A stretch of DNA of 64,000 nt from Collimonas sp. OK607 (lineage in GTDB: Bacteria; Pseudomonadota; Gammaproteobacteria; Burkholderiales; Burkholderiaceae_D). Positions 40,984-50,531 of this stretch are shown in pieces. Positions within the stretch are counted from its first letter, which is position 1, and each line of letters begins with the position of its first letter. The translations under genes were made by a program, and so were the position numbers. Below the pieces are notes generated by a model. It ran no database searches. It was not told where the DNA came from and saw only the letters and a list, made by a program, of their open reading frames with translations. The stretch covers positions 1-64,000 of the forward strand of contig NZ_FOKF01000008.1 in NCBI RefSeq assembly GCF_900111995.1, given 5' to 3'.

Positions 40984-42426
40984 TTATTTTGACGCCAGTT
41001 TGGCGGCCGGGGCCGCTGCGATTGCCGCCATGTTTTTCGCGGTTGCGACCTCACTGCCGCTCAACAAGTTAAAGCGGTGGGTGATATCGGCTGCAACCGT
41101 CTTGAAGCGCTGCATTTCAGCGCCGGTCAGTGGCGTTACTGTAGGCACCGCTACCGACAACGGATCACGCGGCTGGTTATCGACCCGGAATTCATAGTGC
41201 AAATGCGGGCCGGTTGCCCAGCCGGTCATGCCGACATAACCGATGACGTCGCCCTGGCTAACCTTGTTGCCTTTGCGCGAGACCGGCGCAATCCGGCTCA
41301 TGTGTGCGTATACAGTTGAATACTTGCCATCGTGCTTGATGATGACAACATTGCCGTAGCCGCTTTCGACGCCGGCGAAGTTGATCGTGCCGTCTGCCGT
41401 GGCATGGATCGGCGTGCCGGTGGCGGCGGCGAAATCGACGCCGCTATGTTTTTTCCATTTGCCCAGGATCGGGTGCATCCGCATCGAAAAGCCGGAAGAA
41501 ATACGGGTAAAGGCGATAGGTGATTTCAGGAAGGCTTTTTTCAGCGACTTGCCATCGAAACCGTAGTAGCCGCCTTGGCCGTCGCTGGTAGGATCGTCAA
41601 ACCAGACTGCCTGGAACGGTTTGCCGCCATTCACGAATTCGCCGGCGAGGATGCGTCCGGCGCGCAGGAACTGGCCGTTTTGCCAAAATGTTTCGTAAGC
41701 GACATTAAAGTGATCGCCGCGCTTCAGATCGGAGGAGAAATTGATGTTGGTGCCGAACATGGCCACGATTTGCGAAGCCACGCTGTCCGGGATATCGGCA
41801 GCATCGGTCGCCGCGAACAACGAGGAGCGGATCACGCCGGTATGCATCTCGATGCGTCGTTCTACGGTGGCTGTTTCTTCTGCGACAGTAAATTTATCGC
41901 CGTCGCGCTGGATCACCAGATTCCTGGGAGTATCGTCACGGCCGTCGACAATTGTCGCGCGCAACATCTGCAGCACGCCGTCATTGCTGGTCTGCGCTTG
42001 CACCGAGGTACCATTCTTGAGTCGTAGCACGGCGCGTGCACGGCTGTCGGATTTGATGAAGTTGCTAGCCTGATCGTCGTCCACGCCAAGCCGGGTCAGC
42101 AAAGTCGCCAGCGTGTCGCCGGCGCGCATTTTGTCCTCGGCAACATAAAGCTGTTGCTGAGCTTCAAGTTTTGCGATTTGCTCGCCAAGGCTGGGTAGTT
42201 CCAGTTCTGCGGAAATAGCCTTGACCGAGACTTCGTCGGGATCCGTTGATATCGGAGCAACACCAGCCGCGCCAAACGCAAGCAGCGTCAGCGCTACGGC
42301 AGAAGCGGTGACAATACGGGTTTTAGGCGTGGAATCAGCAAAAACGGTATAGACCCGCGCGGGTATCTGCGTGAAAAACGGCTTGATACTGGACCGCAAG
42401 TTAATGAATTTATCTTTGAGAGACAT
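40984..42426 (-). CDS. M23 family metallopeptidase (peptidoglycan DD-endopeptidase, MepM-like)
   Basis: A 480-residue envelope protein. One N-terminal membrane segment (ASAVALTLLAFGAAGV, about residues 45-60) is followed by an OapA/LysM-like region (about 100-200, with MRAGDTLATLLTRLGVDDDQA) and the M23 domain (about 320-420). Zinc and catalytic residues are seen in MRMHPILGKWKKHSGVDFAA (His and Asp) and GPHLHYEF (HxH). It cuts peptide crosslinks in the periplasm to let the wall expand. The start MSLKDKFINL is chosen; the frame extends 28 residues further with no signal features. It is divergent from tyrS. Confidence 0.9.
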   Translation of the reverse strand: MSLKDKFINLRSSIKPFFTQIPARVYTVFADSTPKTRIVTASAVALTLLAFGAAGVAPISTDPDEVSVKAISAELELPSLGEQIAKLEAQQQLYVAEDKMRAGDTLATLLTRLGVDDDQASNFIKSDSRARAVLRLKNGTSVQAQTSNDGVLQMLRATIVDGRDDTPRNLVIQRDGDKFTVAEETATVERRIEMHTGVIRSSLFAATDAADIPDSVASQIVAMFGTNINFSSDLKRGDHFNVAYETFWQNGQFLRAGRILAGEFVNGGKPFQAVWFDDPTSDGQGGYYGFDGKSLKKAFLKSPIAFTRISSGFSMRMHPILGKWKKHSGVDFAAATGTPIHATADGTINFAGVESGYGNVVIIKHDGKYSTVYAHMSRIAPVSRKGNKVSQGDVIGYVGMTGWATGPHLHYEFRVDNQPRDPLSVAVPTVTPLTGAEMQRFKTVAADITHRFNLLSGSEVATAKNMAAIAAAPAAKLASK

Positions 42427-42674
42427 GCAATACGTTAAAATTTGCCGTTTGCTACCGATTCTTGTGTTGTTGTTTGATTGAACGACTTGCGGCGGGATTA
42501 AAAGGATCATGGATTATAACGTAGCCTATATTGGACGGCTGTAGGAATAATCTGATTTCTGGTAACCCTTTGTAATTGCTCTATATTTCCTCTCGTTACG
42601 GCCGTTCCGTGCAGGCGCAAGCGCAATTTTTTTAGATTTCATTTTCGCTGGATTTTTATTCCCTTATTCCCTAT

Positions 42675-43946
42675 ATGGCTCACGATTCTCAAAACACGTC
42701 ACCGACGGCAGCCGCTGCTGTTGAAAACACTCCACTGGTTCTGTCGGACCGGACCCAGGAAGCACTGGCGATCACCAAGCGCGGCGTCGACGAACTGCTG
42801 ATCGAGAGCGATTTTGCGCGCAAGCTGCAACGCTCCGAACAAAGTGGCAAGCCGCTGCGTATCAAATTGGGCCTGGACCCGACCGCACCGGATTTGCACC
42901 TTGGCCATACGGTGGTGCTGAACAAGATGCGGCAACTGCAGGATCTGGGACACAACGTGATTTTCCTGATCGGCGATTTCACCTCCATGATCGGCGATCC
43001 GTCGGGACGCAACGTGACGCGGCCGCCGCTGACCCGCGAACAGATCGAAGAAAACGCCAAGACCTACTTTGCCCAGGCCAGCCTGGTGCTGGATCCGGCC
43101 CGTACCGAAATCCGCTACAACTCGGAATGGTCGGACAAGCTCGGCGCGCGCGGCATGATTCAGCTGTCGGCTAAATATACGGTGGCGCGGATCCTGGAGC
43201 GCGAAGATTTCACCAAGCGTTTCAAGGCAGGCACCCCGATCTCGGTGCACGAACTGTTGTATCCGCTGATGCAGGGCTACGATTCAGTGGCGCTGGAATC
43301 CGATCTGGAGCTGGGCGGCACCGATCAGAAATTCAATTTGCTGGTCGGCCGCGAGCTGCAGAAGGATTACGGCCAGGAGCCGCAATGTATTCTGACCATG
43401 CCTTTGCTGGAAGGCCTGGACGGCGTCGAGAAGATGTCGAAATCCAAGGGCAACTACATCGGCATCACGGAACCGGCCAACACCATGTTTGCCAAGGTGA
43501 TGAGCATTTCCGATGTCATGATGTGGCGTTATTACGAGTTGTTGTCGTTCAAGTCGCTGGCGCAGATCGCCGGCTACAAGGCGCAAGTCGAAGGTGGCCA
43601 GAATCCGCGCGACATCAAGGTTGCGCTGGCGCAAGAAATCGTGGCGCGCTTCCACAACCAGCAAGCGGCGGAAGATGCCTTGAGCGATTTTAACAATCGC
43701 GCCAAGGGTGGCATTCCGGACGACATTCCGGAATTGAGCCTGAGCGGCGCACCGCTGGGCATCGGCCAGTTGCTGAAGCAAGCCAACCTGTGCCCGTCCA
43801 CTTCGGAAGCACTGCGCATGGTGGAGCAGGGCGGTGTGCGGATCGACGGCGCCGTCGTCAGCGACAAAGGCTTGAAAGTTGAAGCGGCTACCTTCGTGAT
43901 ACAAGTCGGCAAGCGCAAGTTTGCCCGGGTCACCCTGAGCGCATGA
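42675..43946 (+). CDS. tyrS: Tyrosyl-tRNA synthetase
   Basis: A 423-residue class I synthetase. [20 protein letters not shown] carries the HIGH-type motif (HLGH), and [12 protein letters not shown] carries KMSKS. The C-terminal S4-like RNA-binding domain is seen in [20 protein letters not shown]. The 36-residue N-terminal extension ([16 protein letters not shown]) is rich in Ala/Thr. The stop overlaps dtd as ATGA. The 248-base gap to the divergent M23 gene shows no strong feature. Confidence 0.95.
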   Translation: MAHDSQNTSPTAAAAVENTPLVLSDRTQEALAITKRGVDELLIESDFARKLQRSEQSGKPLRIKLGLDPTAPDLHLGHTVVLNKMRQLQDLGHNVIFLIGDFTSMIGDPSGRNVTRPPLTREQIEENAKTYFAQASLVLDPARTEIRYNSEWSDKLGARGMIQLSAKYTVARILEREDFTKRFKAGTPISVHELLYPLMQGYDSVALESDLELGGTDQKFNLLVGRELQKDYGQEPQCILTMPLLEGLDGVEKMSKSKGNYIGITEPANTMFAKVMSISDVMMWRYYELLSFKSLAQIAGYKAQVEGGQNPRDIKVALAQEIVARFHNQQAAEDALSDFNNRAKGGIPDDIPELSLSGAPLGIGQLLKQANLCPSTSEALRMVEQGGVRIDGAVVSDKGLKVEAATFVIQVGKRKFARVTLSA

Positions 43947-44401
43947 TCGGGCTGTTGCAGCGAGTCAGCCATGCCAGAGTAGTGGTGGATGGCGCAACGG
44001 TCGGCGCCATCGATGGCGGCTTGCTGGTACTGCTGTGCGCTGAACGCGGAGACCGCGAAAAAGAAGCGGATGCGCTGCTGACCAAATTGCTGGCGTATCG
44101 GGTGTTTGCCGACGACGCCGGCAAGATGAACCGCAACCTGAGCGACATTGGCGGCGGCTTGCTGCTGGTGCCGCAATTTACGCTGGCGGCGGATACGCAA
44201 TCAGGCACGCGCCCCTCGTTCACACCGGCGGCGACACCGGAAGACGGCCGCCGTCTGTTCGATTATTTTGCGGGGCAGGCTGCCAGCCGGCACACCCAGG
44301 TGGCTACCGGCCGCTTTGGCGCCGATATGAAAGTGTCCCTGACCAATGACGGTCCGGTGACTTTCTGGTTGCAGGTGAAACCGCCGGCGCCTAAAACATA
44401 A
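43943..44401 (+). CDS. dtd: D-aminoacyl-tRNA deacylase
   Basis: A 152-residue proofreading enzyme that removes D-amino acids (and glycine from tRNA-Ala) from charged tRNA. The family motifs [37 protein letters not shown] and [11 protein letters not shown] are intact. The latter two hold the Ser-Gln and Gly-Pro active-site elements. Overlap with tyrS by four bases makes sense, since tyrosyl-tRNA synthetase is a classic source of D-Tyr-tRNA. Confidence 0.95.
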   Translation: MIGLLQRVSHARVVVDGATVGAIDGGLLVLLCAERGDREKEADALLTKLLAYRVFADDAGKMNRNLSDIGGGLLLVPQFTLAADTQSGTRPSFTPAATPEDGRRLFDYFAGQAASRHTQVATGRFGADMKVSLTNDGPVTFWLQVKPPAPKT

Positions 44402-44446
44402 GTCTGTTTTGCTGTAGCCTGATAACTTTACCGACGGGAGCTGAGC

Positions 44447-45082
44447 ATGAAACTCTGGAGCCATTCCTTCAACGACGGTGCCTATATCCCCGGCGAATTC
44501 GCTTTTGCGGTGGTGCATCCCGAGACCCGCATCACCTTGTCAGCCAACCGCAATCCGCATCTGGGCTGGGGCGAACCGCCGGCCGGCACAAAATCGCTGG
44601 TACTGATTTGCCACGATCCCGATGTGCCCTCGCGCGGCGACGATGTCAACCAGGAAGGCAAGACCGTGCCGGCCGACCTGCCGCGTGTCGATTTCTTTCA
44701 TTGGGTGCTGGTCGACCTGCCACCGCATGCCGCTTCGATCGAAGCCGGGAGTTTCAGCGACGGCGTCACCTCCCACGGCAAGCCCGGCTCCGACATCTAT
44801 GGCAGCCCGATTGCAGGCGCGCGTCATGGCTTGAATGACTACACCGGCTGGTTTGCCGGCGATGCAGCGATGAGCGGCGACTATTTCGGCTATGACGGTC
44901 CTTGCCCGCCGTGGAACGACGAGGTTGTGCATCGTTATATTTTTACTTTGTACGCATTGGATATTACGCGTTTGCCGGTCGATGGCAAATTCACCGGACC
45001 GCAAGTGCTGGCAGCTATGCGCGGCCACATTCTGGCGGAAGAATCTATCGTCACCATTTACACTTTGAATCCCGCTTTGTAA
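44447..45082 (+). CDS. YbhB/YbcL family Raf kinase inhibitor-like protein (PEBP fold)
   Basis: A 211-residue PEBP-superfamily protein. AGTKSLVLICHDPDVPSR, FFHWVLVDLPP, YGSPIAGARHGLNDY and GYDGPCPPWNDEVVHRYIFTLYAL make up the ligand-pocket blocks (DPD, HW, GPxPPxG-like). No signal peptide is seen, so it is cytoplasmic. Function in bacteria is unclear. GGGAG precedes the ATG by 9 bases. It lies between dtd and a histidine phosphatase gene. Confidence 0.9.
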   Translation: MKLWSHSFNDGAYIPGEFAFAVVHPETRITLSANRNPHLGWGEPPAGTKSLVLICHDPDVPSRGDDVNQEGKTVPADLPRVDFFHWVLVDLPPHAASIEAGSFSDGVTSHGKPGSDIYGSPIAGARHGLNDYTGWFAGDAAMSGDYFGYDGPCPPWNDEVVHRYIFTLYALDITRLPVDGKFTGPQVLAAMRGHILAEESIVTIYTLNPAL

Positions 45083-45108
45083 GTATTGGCGGGCTCCGCA
45101 GAAAACTT

Positions 45109-45786
45109 ATGTCGACTACTGAAATATTACTGATACGCCACGGCGAAACCGACTGGAATCTGGAGCGCCGTTTGCAAGGCCATCTGGACATCCAGCTCAA
45201 TCCTGTTGGCCAGCGCCAAGCGCAGGCACTCGCTGCCAGTCTGGATGGCGTCGCGCTGGATGCGATTTTCAGTAGCGACCTGCAGCGCGCGCAGCAAACC
45301 GCCGCGCCATTGGCTGCGGCGCGTGGTATGCCATTGCAACTCGCTACCGGATTACGCGAACGTTGTTACGGCGCGCTGGAAGGTTTGCGTTATCCGGAAG
45401 CCGCCGAACGTTTCCCTGAAGCCCACGCGGCGTTGATGGGGCGCGATATCGATGTACGTTATCCCGCTGGCAAACATGTGGCGGAAACCATGCGCGAATT
45501 CTCCGCGCGCGTCATCACCGCTTTCACAACTTTGACGGCTATGTCCGATTCGCCGGCATCTGGCGATCTGCGGCGAATTGCAATAGTGACGCATGGCGGC
45601 GTACTCGATTGCATTTACCGTTTTGCACACAAACTGCCGCTGGACCAGCCGCGCAGTTGCGATATTTTCAATGCCAGCATCAATCGCCTGAGCTGGAACA
45701 CTGAGTGGCCGCAGCCGCTGCGGGTGGATGGGTGGGCAGATGTGGCGCATCTGGAGACTTTGTCGCTGGATGAAATTGATCAATGA
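45109..45786 (+). CDS. Histidine phosphatase family protein (phosphoglycerate mutase-like)
   Basis: A 225-residue cytoplasmic phosphatase. LIRHGETDWNLERRLQGHLD carries the RHG catalytic motif (phospho-His), FSSDLQRAQQTAAPLA the second Arg, LRERCYGALEGL the Glu, and VTHGGVLDCIYR the second catalytic His. Family members include GpmB and CobC; the substrate is unknown. The start MSTTEILL is chosen because the RHG motif follows directly; the open frame upstream overlaps the PEBP gene. Confidence 0.9.
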   Translation: MSTTEILLIRHGETDWNLERRLQGHLDIQLNPVGQRQAQALAASLDGVALDAIFSSDLQRAQQTAAPLAAARGMPLQLATGLRERCYGALEGLRYPEAAERFPEAHAALMGRDIDVRYPAGKHVAETMREFSARVITAFTTLTAMSDSPASGDLRRIAIVTHGGVLDCIYRFAHKLPLDQPRSCDIFNASINRLSWNTEWPQPLRVDGWADVAHLETLSLDEIDQ

Positions 45787-45792
45787 ACGCGC

Positions 45793-45840
45793 AATAAGCT
45801 AAGCAATAAATCGGTTAATAAATCGGGTAATAAGCCGATC
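45793..45840. repeat. Degenerate 12-bp tandem repeat, four units
   Basis: The units are AATAAGCTAAGC, AATAAATCGGTT, AATAAATCGGGT and AATAAGCCGATC, each beginning AATAA. The array starts just past the phosphatase stop. The rest of the gap to 46018 is AT-rich and probably carries the promoter of the next gene. Confidence 0.6.
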
Positions 45841-46018
45841 AACAAAAAGTTTGTTGCCAAGTGGAAATAATTGTGCTCATGCTTATGTTGATGCTCAACT
45901 GCAAGATCAAATAATCGCTATTAATCTATCTAAGCATCTGTAAAAACTGTTGCGATAAAAGCAGTGTGCGTGTGCTAATCTTGCTAATAAGAATTAAAAC
46001 AACAGCGGGACTGCAAGC

Positions 46019-47155
46019 ATGAAACTCAATCTCTTTCCCTCCTGGGCTCAGCGTGCCGCTGACCCTGAGCCATTGGTCGAAGGGACCACGGGGAAATCGG
46101 CTACGACCATGCCCTTGGCTGGCCCGACACTGAATGACGAGCAGCTGGCGCTGGTTGGCGTGTTGCATCAGCTGTTGCAAACCTTGCCTCAAGCCTATAG
46201 CGGCCGCGAAAGCGTAAAGCGCCTGTGCCAAATGATATTGCCTGCCAGCCCGCATATCCGGCTGGTATGGGTGGGATTTTGCCAGGACGACTCGGATGCG
46301 ACGATCAGGCCGGCAGCGATTGTCGGCAAGGCGTTGGCTGAATCTGACCAATGGCAGTTATCTAAGGATTGTTTTGATTACGCGGCGCCGTTTACCCAGG
46401 TTGCGGATTGGGATGCCGGCCACGACAGCGATTTCAACGCGCTGTTTGCACCATGGCAATCGCACCCGGAGCGCTGTTCTGTCAAGGCCGCGCTAGCCAT
46501 ACCGCTGCGCTCGGAAAAGGCGCGCATGCACGGCATGATGGTGTTTTATGCGGATAGCCAGGATTATTTTTCAGAAACCGGGTTTGCTTCGTTTCAGGCT
46601 TTTGGCCATGTTTGCGAAGTGATCTGGAAACAATCCAATTTGTCGCATTTGCTTACCCGCCAGGCGCAGCTCGATTCGCTGACCGGCTTGCTGACACGGC
46701 GCCGTATCGTGCATGTCTACGAAGAAGCGGTAGCCGCTACCGCCACGGCCGCCGCCGACGAGGCTTCACCGTTGTCGATCCTGTATTGCCAACTGGACGA
46801 TTTTCACAAGATCAACGATCTGTATGGCTGGGCGGTAGCCGACAATATCCTGGCGGCGTTTGCCAAGGATACCGGCGCACAGCTACGCAAGTCGGATAGC
46901 GGCGGGCGCTGGAACGCCACCGAATTCCTGTACGTGTTGCCGGCCACCGATACGGTAGATGCCGACAATCTGGCGGAGACGTTTCTCGCCCATTTCAAGA
47001 ATCATCCGGTGAATATTGAGAACTGGTCGATCCGGCTCGCTTTATCGATAGGGGTTGCTACTTATGGCGCTGACGGCCGCGGACTGGACGAGTTGATTCA
47101 TTACGCCACCCAGCATCTGCGCAGCTCCAATACCTTGTCCGAAGACGAGCTTTGA
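46019..47155 (+). CDS. GAF-like sensor with catalytically degenerate GGDEF domain retaining the RxxD I-site
   Basis: A 378-residue protein. Residues about 45-205 resemble a GAF domain (QMILPASPHIRLVWVGFCQD, AALAIPLRSEKARMHGMMVFYA). Residues about 215-370 are a GGDEF domain (LDSLTGLLTRRRIVHVYEEA, ILYCQLDDFHKINDLYGWAV). The signature GGEEF is replaced by NATEF (about residues 300-304), and the first metal Asp position reads Gln (CQLDDF), so it is unlikely to make c-di-GMP. Yet RKSD lies five residues ahead of NATEF, exactly where the RxxD allosteric c-di-GMP site sits. A GAF plus I-site-only GGDEF is the plan of PelD. It has no membrane segment and is probably a cytoplasmic c-di-GMP receptor. 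No pel or cellulose genes are nearby. Confidence 0.85.
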   Translation: MKLNLFPSWAQRAADPEPLVEGTTGKSATTMPLAGPTLNDEQLALVGVLHQLLQTLPQAYSGRESVKRLCQMILPASPHIRLVWVGFCQDDSDATIRPAAIVGKALAESDQWQLSKDCFDYAAPFTQVADWDAGHDSDFNALFAPWQSHPERCSVKAALAIPLRSEKARMHGMMVFYADSQDYFSETGFASFQAFGHVCEVIWKQSNLSHLLTRQAQLDSLTGLLTRRRIVHVYEEAVAATATAAADEASPLSILYCQLDDFHKINDLYGWAVADNILAAFAKDTGAQLRKSDSGGRWNATEFLYVLPATDTVDADNLAETFLAHFKNHPVNIENWSIRLALSIGVATYGADGRGLDELIHYATQHLRSSNTLSEDEL

Positions 47156-47241
47156 TATGTGCAAAAACCCGCGTGTGGTGGCAATCGGGATAAAATGACG
47201 CCTTTCCCCTTGTGATTTCATCCTGAGTTAGCGACGACGCC

Positions 47242-48267
47242 GTGAATATTGGCCCTTATTTCCTTCGTAACAATGTCTTTGTGGCACCTATGGCAGGCGT
47301 CACGGACAGACCGTTCCGGCAGCTTTGCAAAGAGCTGGGCGCCGGCTATGCGGTGTCGGAAATGGCTGCCTCCAATCCACGTCTGTGGCAGACCGAGAAA
47401 ACATCACGCCGCATCAATCACGATGGCGAGATGGAGCCGCGCGCGGTGCAGATCGCCGGCGCCGATCCGCAGATGCTGGCTGAATGTGCAAAATACAATG
47501 TCGATCACGGTGCCCAAATCATCGATATCAACATGGGGTGTCCGGTCAAGAAAGTCTGCAACAGCTGGTGTGGCTCTGCTTTGTTGCAGGATGAGCAACT
47601 GGTGGCAAAAATTCTGGAAACGGTGGTTAGCGCTGTCGATGTACCGGTCACGCTGAAATTTCGCACCGGTTGGGATCGCCTGAATAAAAACGCTTTGAAT
47701 ATCGCACGGTTGGCAGAAGCCAGCGGCATTGCCATGCTGACTCTGCATGGACGTACCCGCGCCGACGGTTATAGCGGCGATGCTGAATATCAGACCATTG
47801 CCGCAGTCAAGGCCGCGGTGTCGATCCCGGTGGTCGCCAACGGCGATATCGCGACGCCGGAAAAAGCGCGGCAAGTACTGGCGTTTACCAAAGCCGACGC
47901 CATCATGGTGGGCCGGGCAGCGCAAGGCCGGCCATGGATTTTCCGCGAGATCGAGCATTATTTGCGGACCGGCGAATATTTGCCGGCACCGCTGGTGACG
48001 GAAGTGCAACACCTGATGGATGAGCATCTGCGTGCGCACTATGGTTTTTATGGGGATTACTTGGGGGTGCGTACCGCCCGCAAGCATATCGGCTGGTATG
48101 TGCGCGATTTGCCTGGTGGAGAGGCATTTCGGCAACGCATGAACCTGCTGGAAGATTGCGGCCAGCAACTGGCCGCAGTAAATAGCTTCTTCGAATCGCA
48201 GTTTGCGTTTGGGGAGCGGTTACAATACGGGTGGCCGAGCAGATGCTGGCGGCCTGAATCAGATTAA
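47242..48267 (+). CDS. dusB: tRNA-dihydrouridine synthase B
   Basis: A 341-residue FMN enzyme that reduces specific uridines in the tRNA D-loop. VFVAPMAGVTDRPFRQL, DINMGCPVKKVCNSWCGSAL (catalytic Cys), LKFRTGWD, LTLHGRTRADGYSG and IMVGRAAQGRPWIF identify DusB. The start is GTG, ahead of NIGPYFLRNN, with no strong ribosome-binding site; the next ATG would cut into the barrel. It is followed by fis after 93 bases, the conserved dusB-fis order in which dusB is co-transcribed with fis. Confidence 0.93.
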   Translation: MNIGPYFLRNNVFVAPMAGVTDRPFRQLCKELGAGYAVSEMAASNPRLWQTEKTSRRINHDGEMEPRAVQIAGADPQMLAECAKYNVDHGAQIIDINMGCPVKKVCNSWCGSALLQDEQLVAKILETVVSAVDVPVTLKFRTGWDRLNKNALNIARLAEASGIAMLTLHGRTRADGYSGDAEYQTIAAVKAAVSIPVVANGDIATPEKARQVLAFTKADAIMVGRAAQGRPWIFREIEHYLRTGEYLPAPLVTEVQHLMDEHLRAHYGFYGDYLGVRTARKHIGWYVRDLPGGEAFRQRMNLLEDCGQQLAAVNSFFESQFAFGERLQYGWPSRCWRPESD

Positions 48268-48360
48268 CAAGAAACAGGGCTTGCCACGATTGCTTCAGCT
48301 AGCTGGTGAAATGCCGCTGACGGAATTACGCAGGTCCTAAAAAAAAGAACAGTAAAACGA

Positions 48361-48594
48361 ATGAGCAAAGAAAGTATCCAAGACGTCGTCAAGCAAAGCC
48401 TGGAAAAATATTTCAAGGATCTTGGCGAACAACCGCCGTCGAACGTCTACGACATGGTGATTTCCACGGTTGAAAAACCGGTTTTGGAAGCTGTGATCGC
48501 GCGCGCCGATGGCAATCAGTCGCATGCGGCTGAAATGTTGGGCATCAATCGCAATACCCTGCGCAAGAAATTGCAGCAGCATGGTCTTTTGTAA
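48361..48594 (+). CDS. fis: Fis family nucleoid-associated DNA-binding protein
   Basis: A 77-residue small helical protein. The C-terminal helix-turn-helix is ADGNQSHAAEMLGINRNTLR (about residues 50-69), then KKLQQHGLL. The N-terminal half (VKQSLEKYFKDLGEQPPSNVYDM, in parts) is shorter than in E. coli Fis (98), as usual for betaproteobacteria. Fis bends DNA and affects rRNA and growth-phase genes. It lies behind dusB in the conserved pair. Confidence 0.93.
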   Translation: MSKESIQDVVKQSLEKYFKDLGEQPPSNVYDMVISTVEKPVLEAVIARADGNQSHAAEMLGINRNTLRKKLQQHGLL

Positions 48595-48815
48595 AATTTG
48601 CAATATAGAGTACAACAGCAGGAACGCCAAAGGCAGCCAAAGACAAGCTACAACGATTATCCCGAGCGATGCCGCGTCAGCAGGCAGCAGAGTCAACCAG
48701 CTGGCGGCAGGCTGCAGTTCCCATCCAGGGATGCAGCACTTTCCTCACCGTGCTGTATTTATGCGTTTTCCTTTATCCGTTTCCCTTCCCGTCATTCACT
48801 TCCAGAGTTTTCATC

Positions 48816-50381
48816 ATGATTAAACAAGCCCTCATTTCCGTATCCGATAAAACCGGGATACTTGATTTCGCAAAAGAATTGTCGGCGCTGGGCGTGAATA
48901 TCCTATCGACGGGCGGCACCGCCAAACTGCTGGCTGACAACGGCATCAAGGTGACCGAAGTGGCGGATTACACCGGTTTCCCGGAAATGCTCGACGGCCG
49001 TGTCAAGACCTTGCATCCGAAAGTACATGGCGGCATCCTGGCGCGCCGTGACTTCCCCGAGCATATGGCGGCGTTGGAGCAACATCAGATCCCTATGATC
49101 GACATGGTGGTCGTCAATCTTTACCCGTTCCAGCAAACCATCGCCAAGGAGAAGTGCTCGCTGGAGGACGCGATCGAGAATATCGATATCGGCGGTCCGG
49201 CCATGCTGCGCTCGTCAGCCAAGAATCATAAAGATGTAATCGTGCTGTGCGATCCTAGCGATTACGCCGGTGTGCTGGCTGAACTGAAGGCGAATCAGGG
49301 TGAAGTCGGTTACGGCGCCAAATTTGCGCTGGCCAAGAAGGTGTTTGCGCATACCGCCCAATATGATGGCGCGATTACCAATTACTTCACTTCGCTGGGT
49401 GAAGACAAGCAACACGAAACCCGCAGCGCCTATCCGGCGACATTGAACCTGCATTTCGAAAAAGTGCAGGAAATGCGTTACGGTGAGAATCCGCACCAGT
49501 CGGCCGCGTTTTACCGCGATACCCGGCATGTCGAAGGCTCGCTGGCCAATTACAAGCAGTTGCAAGGTAAGGAACTGTCGTACAACAATATTGCCGATGC
49601 TGATGCAGCGTGGGAATGCGTCAAGACTTTCAACGAAACCGCTTGTGTCATCATCAAGCACGCCAATCCTTGCGGCGTCGCCATCGGCAACAATCCGCTG
49701 GAAGCGTATAGCAAAGCCTTGCAAACCGATCCGACCTCGGCTTTTGGCGGCATCATCGCCTTCAACCAGGAGCTCGACGGCAACGCCGCCGAAGCGGTTG
49801 CCAAGCAATTCGTCGAAGTGATCATTGCGCCATCTTTCACTGAACAAGCCAAGCAGGTTTTTGCCGCCAAGCAGAATGTGCGCTTGCTGGAAATCCCGTT
49901 AGCCCATGCGATCAATCTGTATGATTTCAAGCGTGTCGGCGGTGGTTTGCTGGTGCAATCGCCGGATGCGCGCAATGTCGCCCTGAGCGAGCTGAAAGTG
50001 GTCAGCAAGAAGCAGCCGACCCAACAGCAATTGCAGGATCTGATGTTTGCCTGGCGCGTCGCCAAGTTCGTCAAGTCGAACGCTATCGTGTTTTGCGGCA
50101 ATGGCATGACGCTGGGTGTTGGCGCCGGCCAGATGAGCCGGGTGGATTCTGCCCGCATCGCCTCGATCAAGGCGCAAAACGCCGGTTTGTCGCTGGTCGG
50201 TTCTGCAGTCGCTTCGGATGCATTTTTCCCGTTCCGCGACGGTCTGGATGTGGTGGTCAATGCCGGCGCTACTTGCGTTGTGCAACCGGGCGGCTCGATG
50301 CGCGACCAGGAAGTAATCGATGCAGCCGATGAGCATGGCGTAGTCATGCTGCTGACCGGTACTCGTCACTTCCGTCATTAA
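48816..50381 (+). CDS. purH: Bifunctional AICAR transformylase / IMP cyclohydrolase
   Basis: A 521-residue cytoplasmic enzyme for the last two steps of IMP synthesis. The N-terminal MGS-fold cyclohydrolase ([50 protein letters not shown]) spans about residues 1-195. The transformylase domain follows (about 200-521, with [13 protein letters not shown] and [13 protein letters not shown] carrying the Lys-His catalytic pair). The ATG at 48816 is set by the family N terminus; the open frame 49 codons upstream is an artefact of the leader. The 221-base gap after fis shows no clear terminator. Confidence 0.94.
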   Translation: MIKQALISVSDKTGILDFAKELSALGVNILSTGGTAKLLADNGIKVTEVADYTGFPEMLDGRVKTLHPKVHGGILARRDFPEHMAALEQHQIPMIDMVVVNLYPFQQTIAKEKCSLEDAIENIDIGGPAMLRSSAKNHKDVIVLCDPSDYAGVLAELKANQGEVGYGAKFALAKKVFAHTAQYDGAITNYFTSLGEDKQHETRSAYPATLNLHFEKVQEMRYGENPHQSAAFYRDTRHVEGSLANYKQLQGKELSYNNIADADAAWECVKTFNETACVIIKHANPCGVAIGNNPLEAYSKALQTDPTSAFGGIIAFNQELDGNAAEAVAKQFVEVIIAPSFTEQAKQVFAAKQNVRLLEIPLAHAINLYDFKRVGGGLLVQSPDARNVALSELKVVSKKQPTQQQLQDLMFAWRVAKFVKSNAIVFCGNGMTLGVGAGQMSRVDSARIASIKAQNAGLSLVGSAVASDAFFPFRDGLDVVVNAGATCVVQPGGSMRDQEVIDAADEHGVVMLLTGTRHFRH

Positions 50382-50382
50382 T

Positions 50383-50511
50383 GTAGGGTGGGCACGCCTT
50401 TGTGCCCACGCGTGACCTCACTTCATTTGCATGCCGTGTTGGCGCGACCGGGGGAGGCATATACTCCGTTCATCACATTAACGCGTGGGCACAAAGGCGT
50501 GCCCACCCTAC
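50383..50511. repeat. REPIN-like palindromic repeat, copy 5
   Basis: It runs from GTAGGGTGGGCACGCC to GGCGTGCCCACCCTAC with both inner hairpin arms intact (GTGCCCACGCGTGA and TTAACGCGTGGGCAC). It begins directly after the purH stop and ends 20 bases before ruvC, filling almost the whole gap between the two genes. Confidence 0.9.
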
Positions 50512-50531
50512 GGGGTCTTGCGTAGTTTTAT

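Noticed and set aside
48595-48815. A 49-codon N-terminal extension of PurH or a small separate protein.
   Set aside because: The extension lacks a ribosome-binding site, is not part of the family, and purH begins naturally at MIKQALIS.
371-50511. The five related repeats as a CRISPR array.
   Set aside because: The copies are 7-16 kb apart, each is a self-complementary unit, and no cas genes are present.
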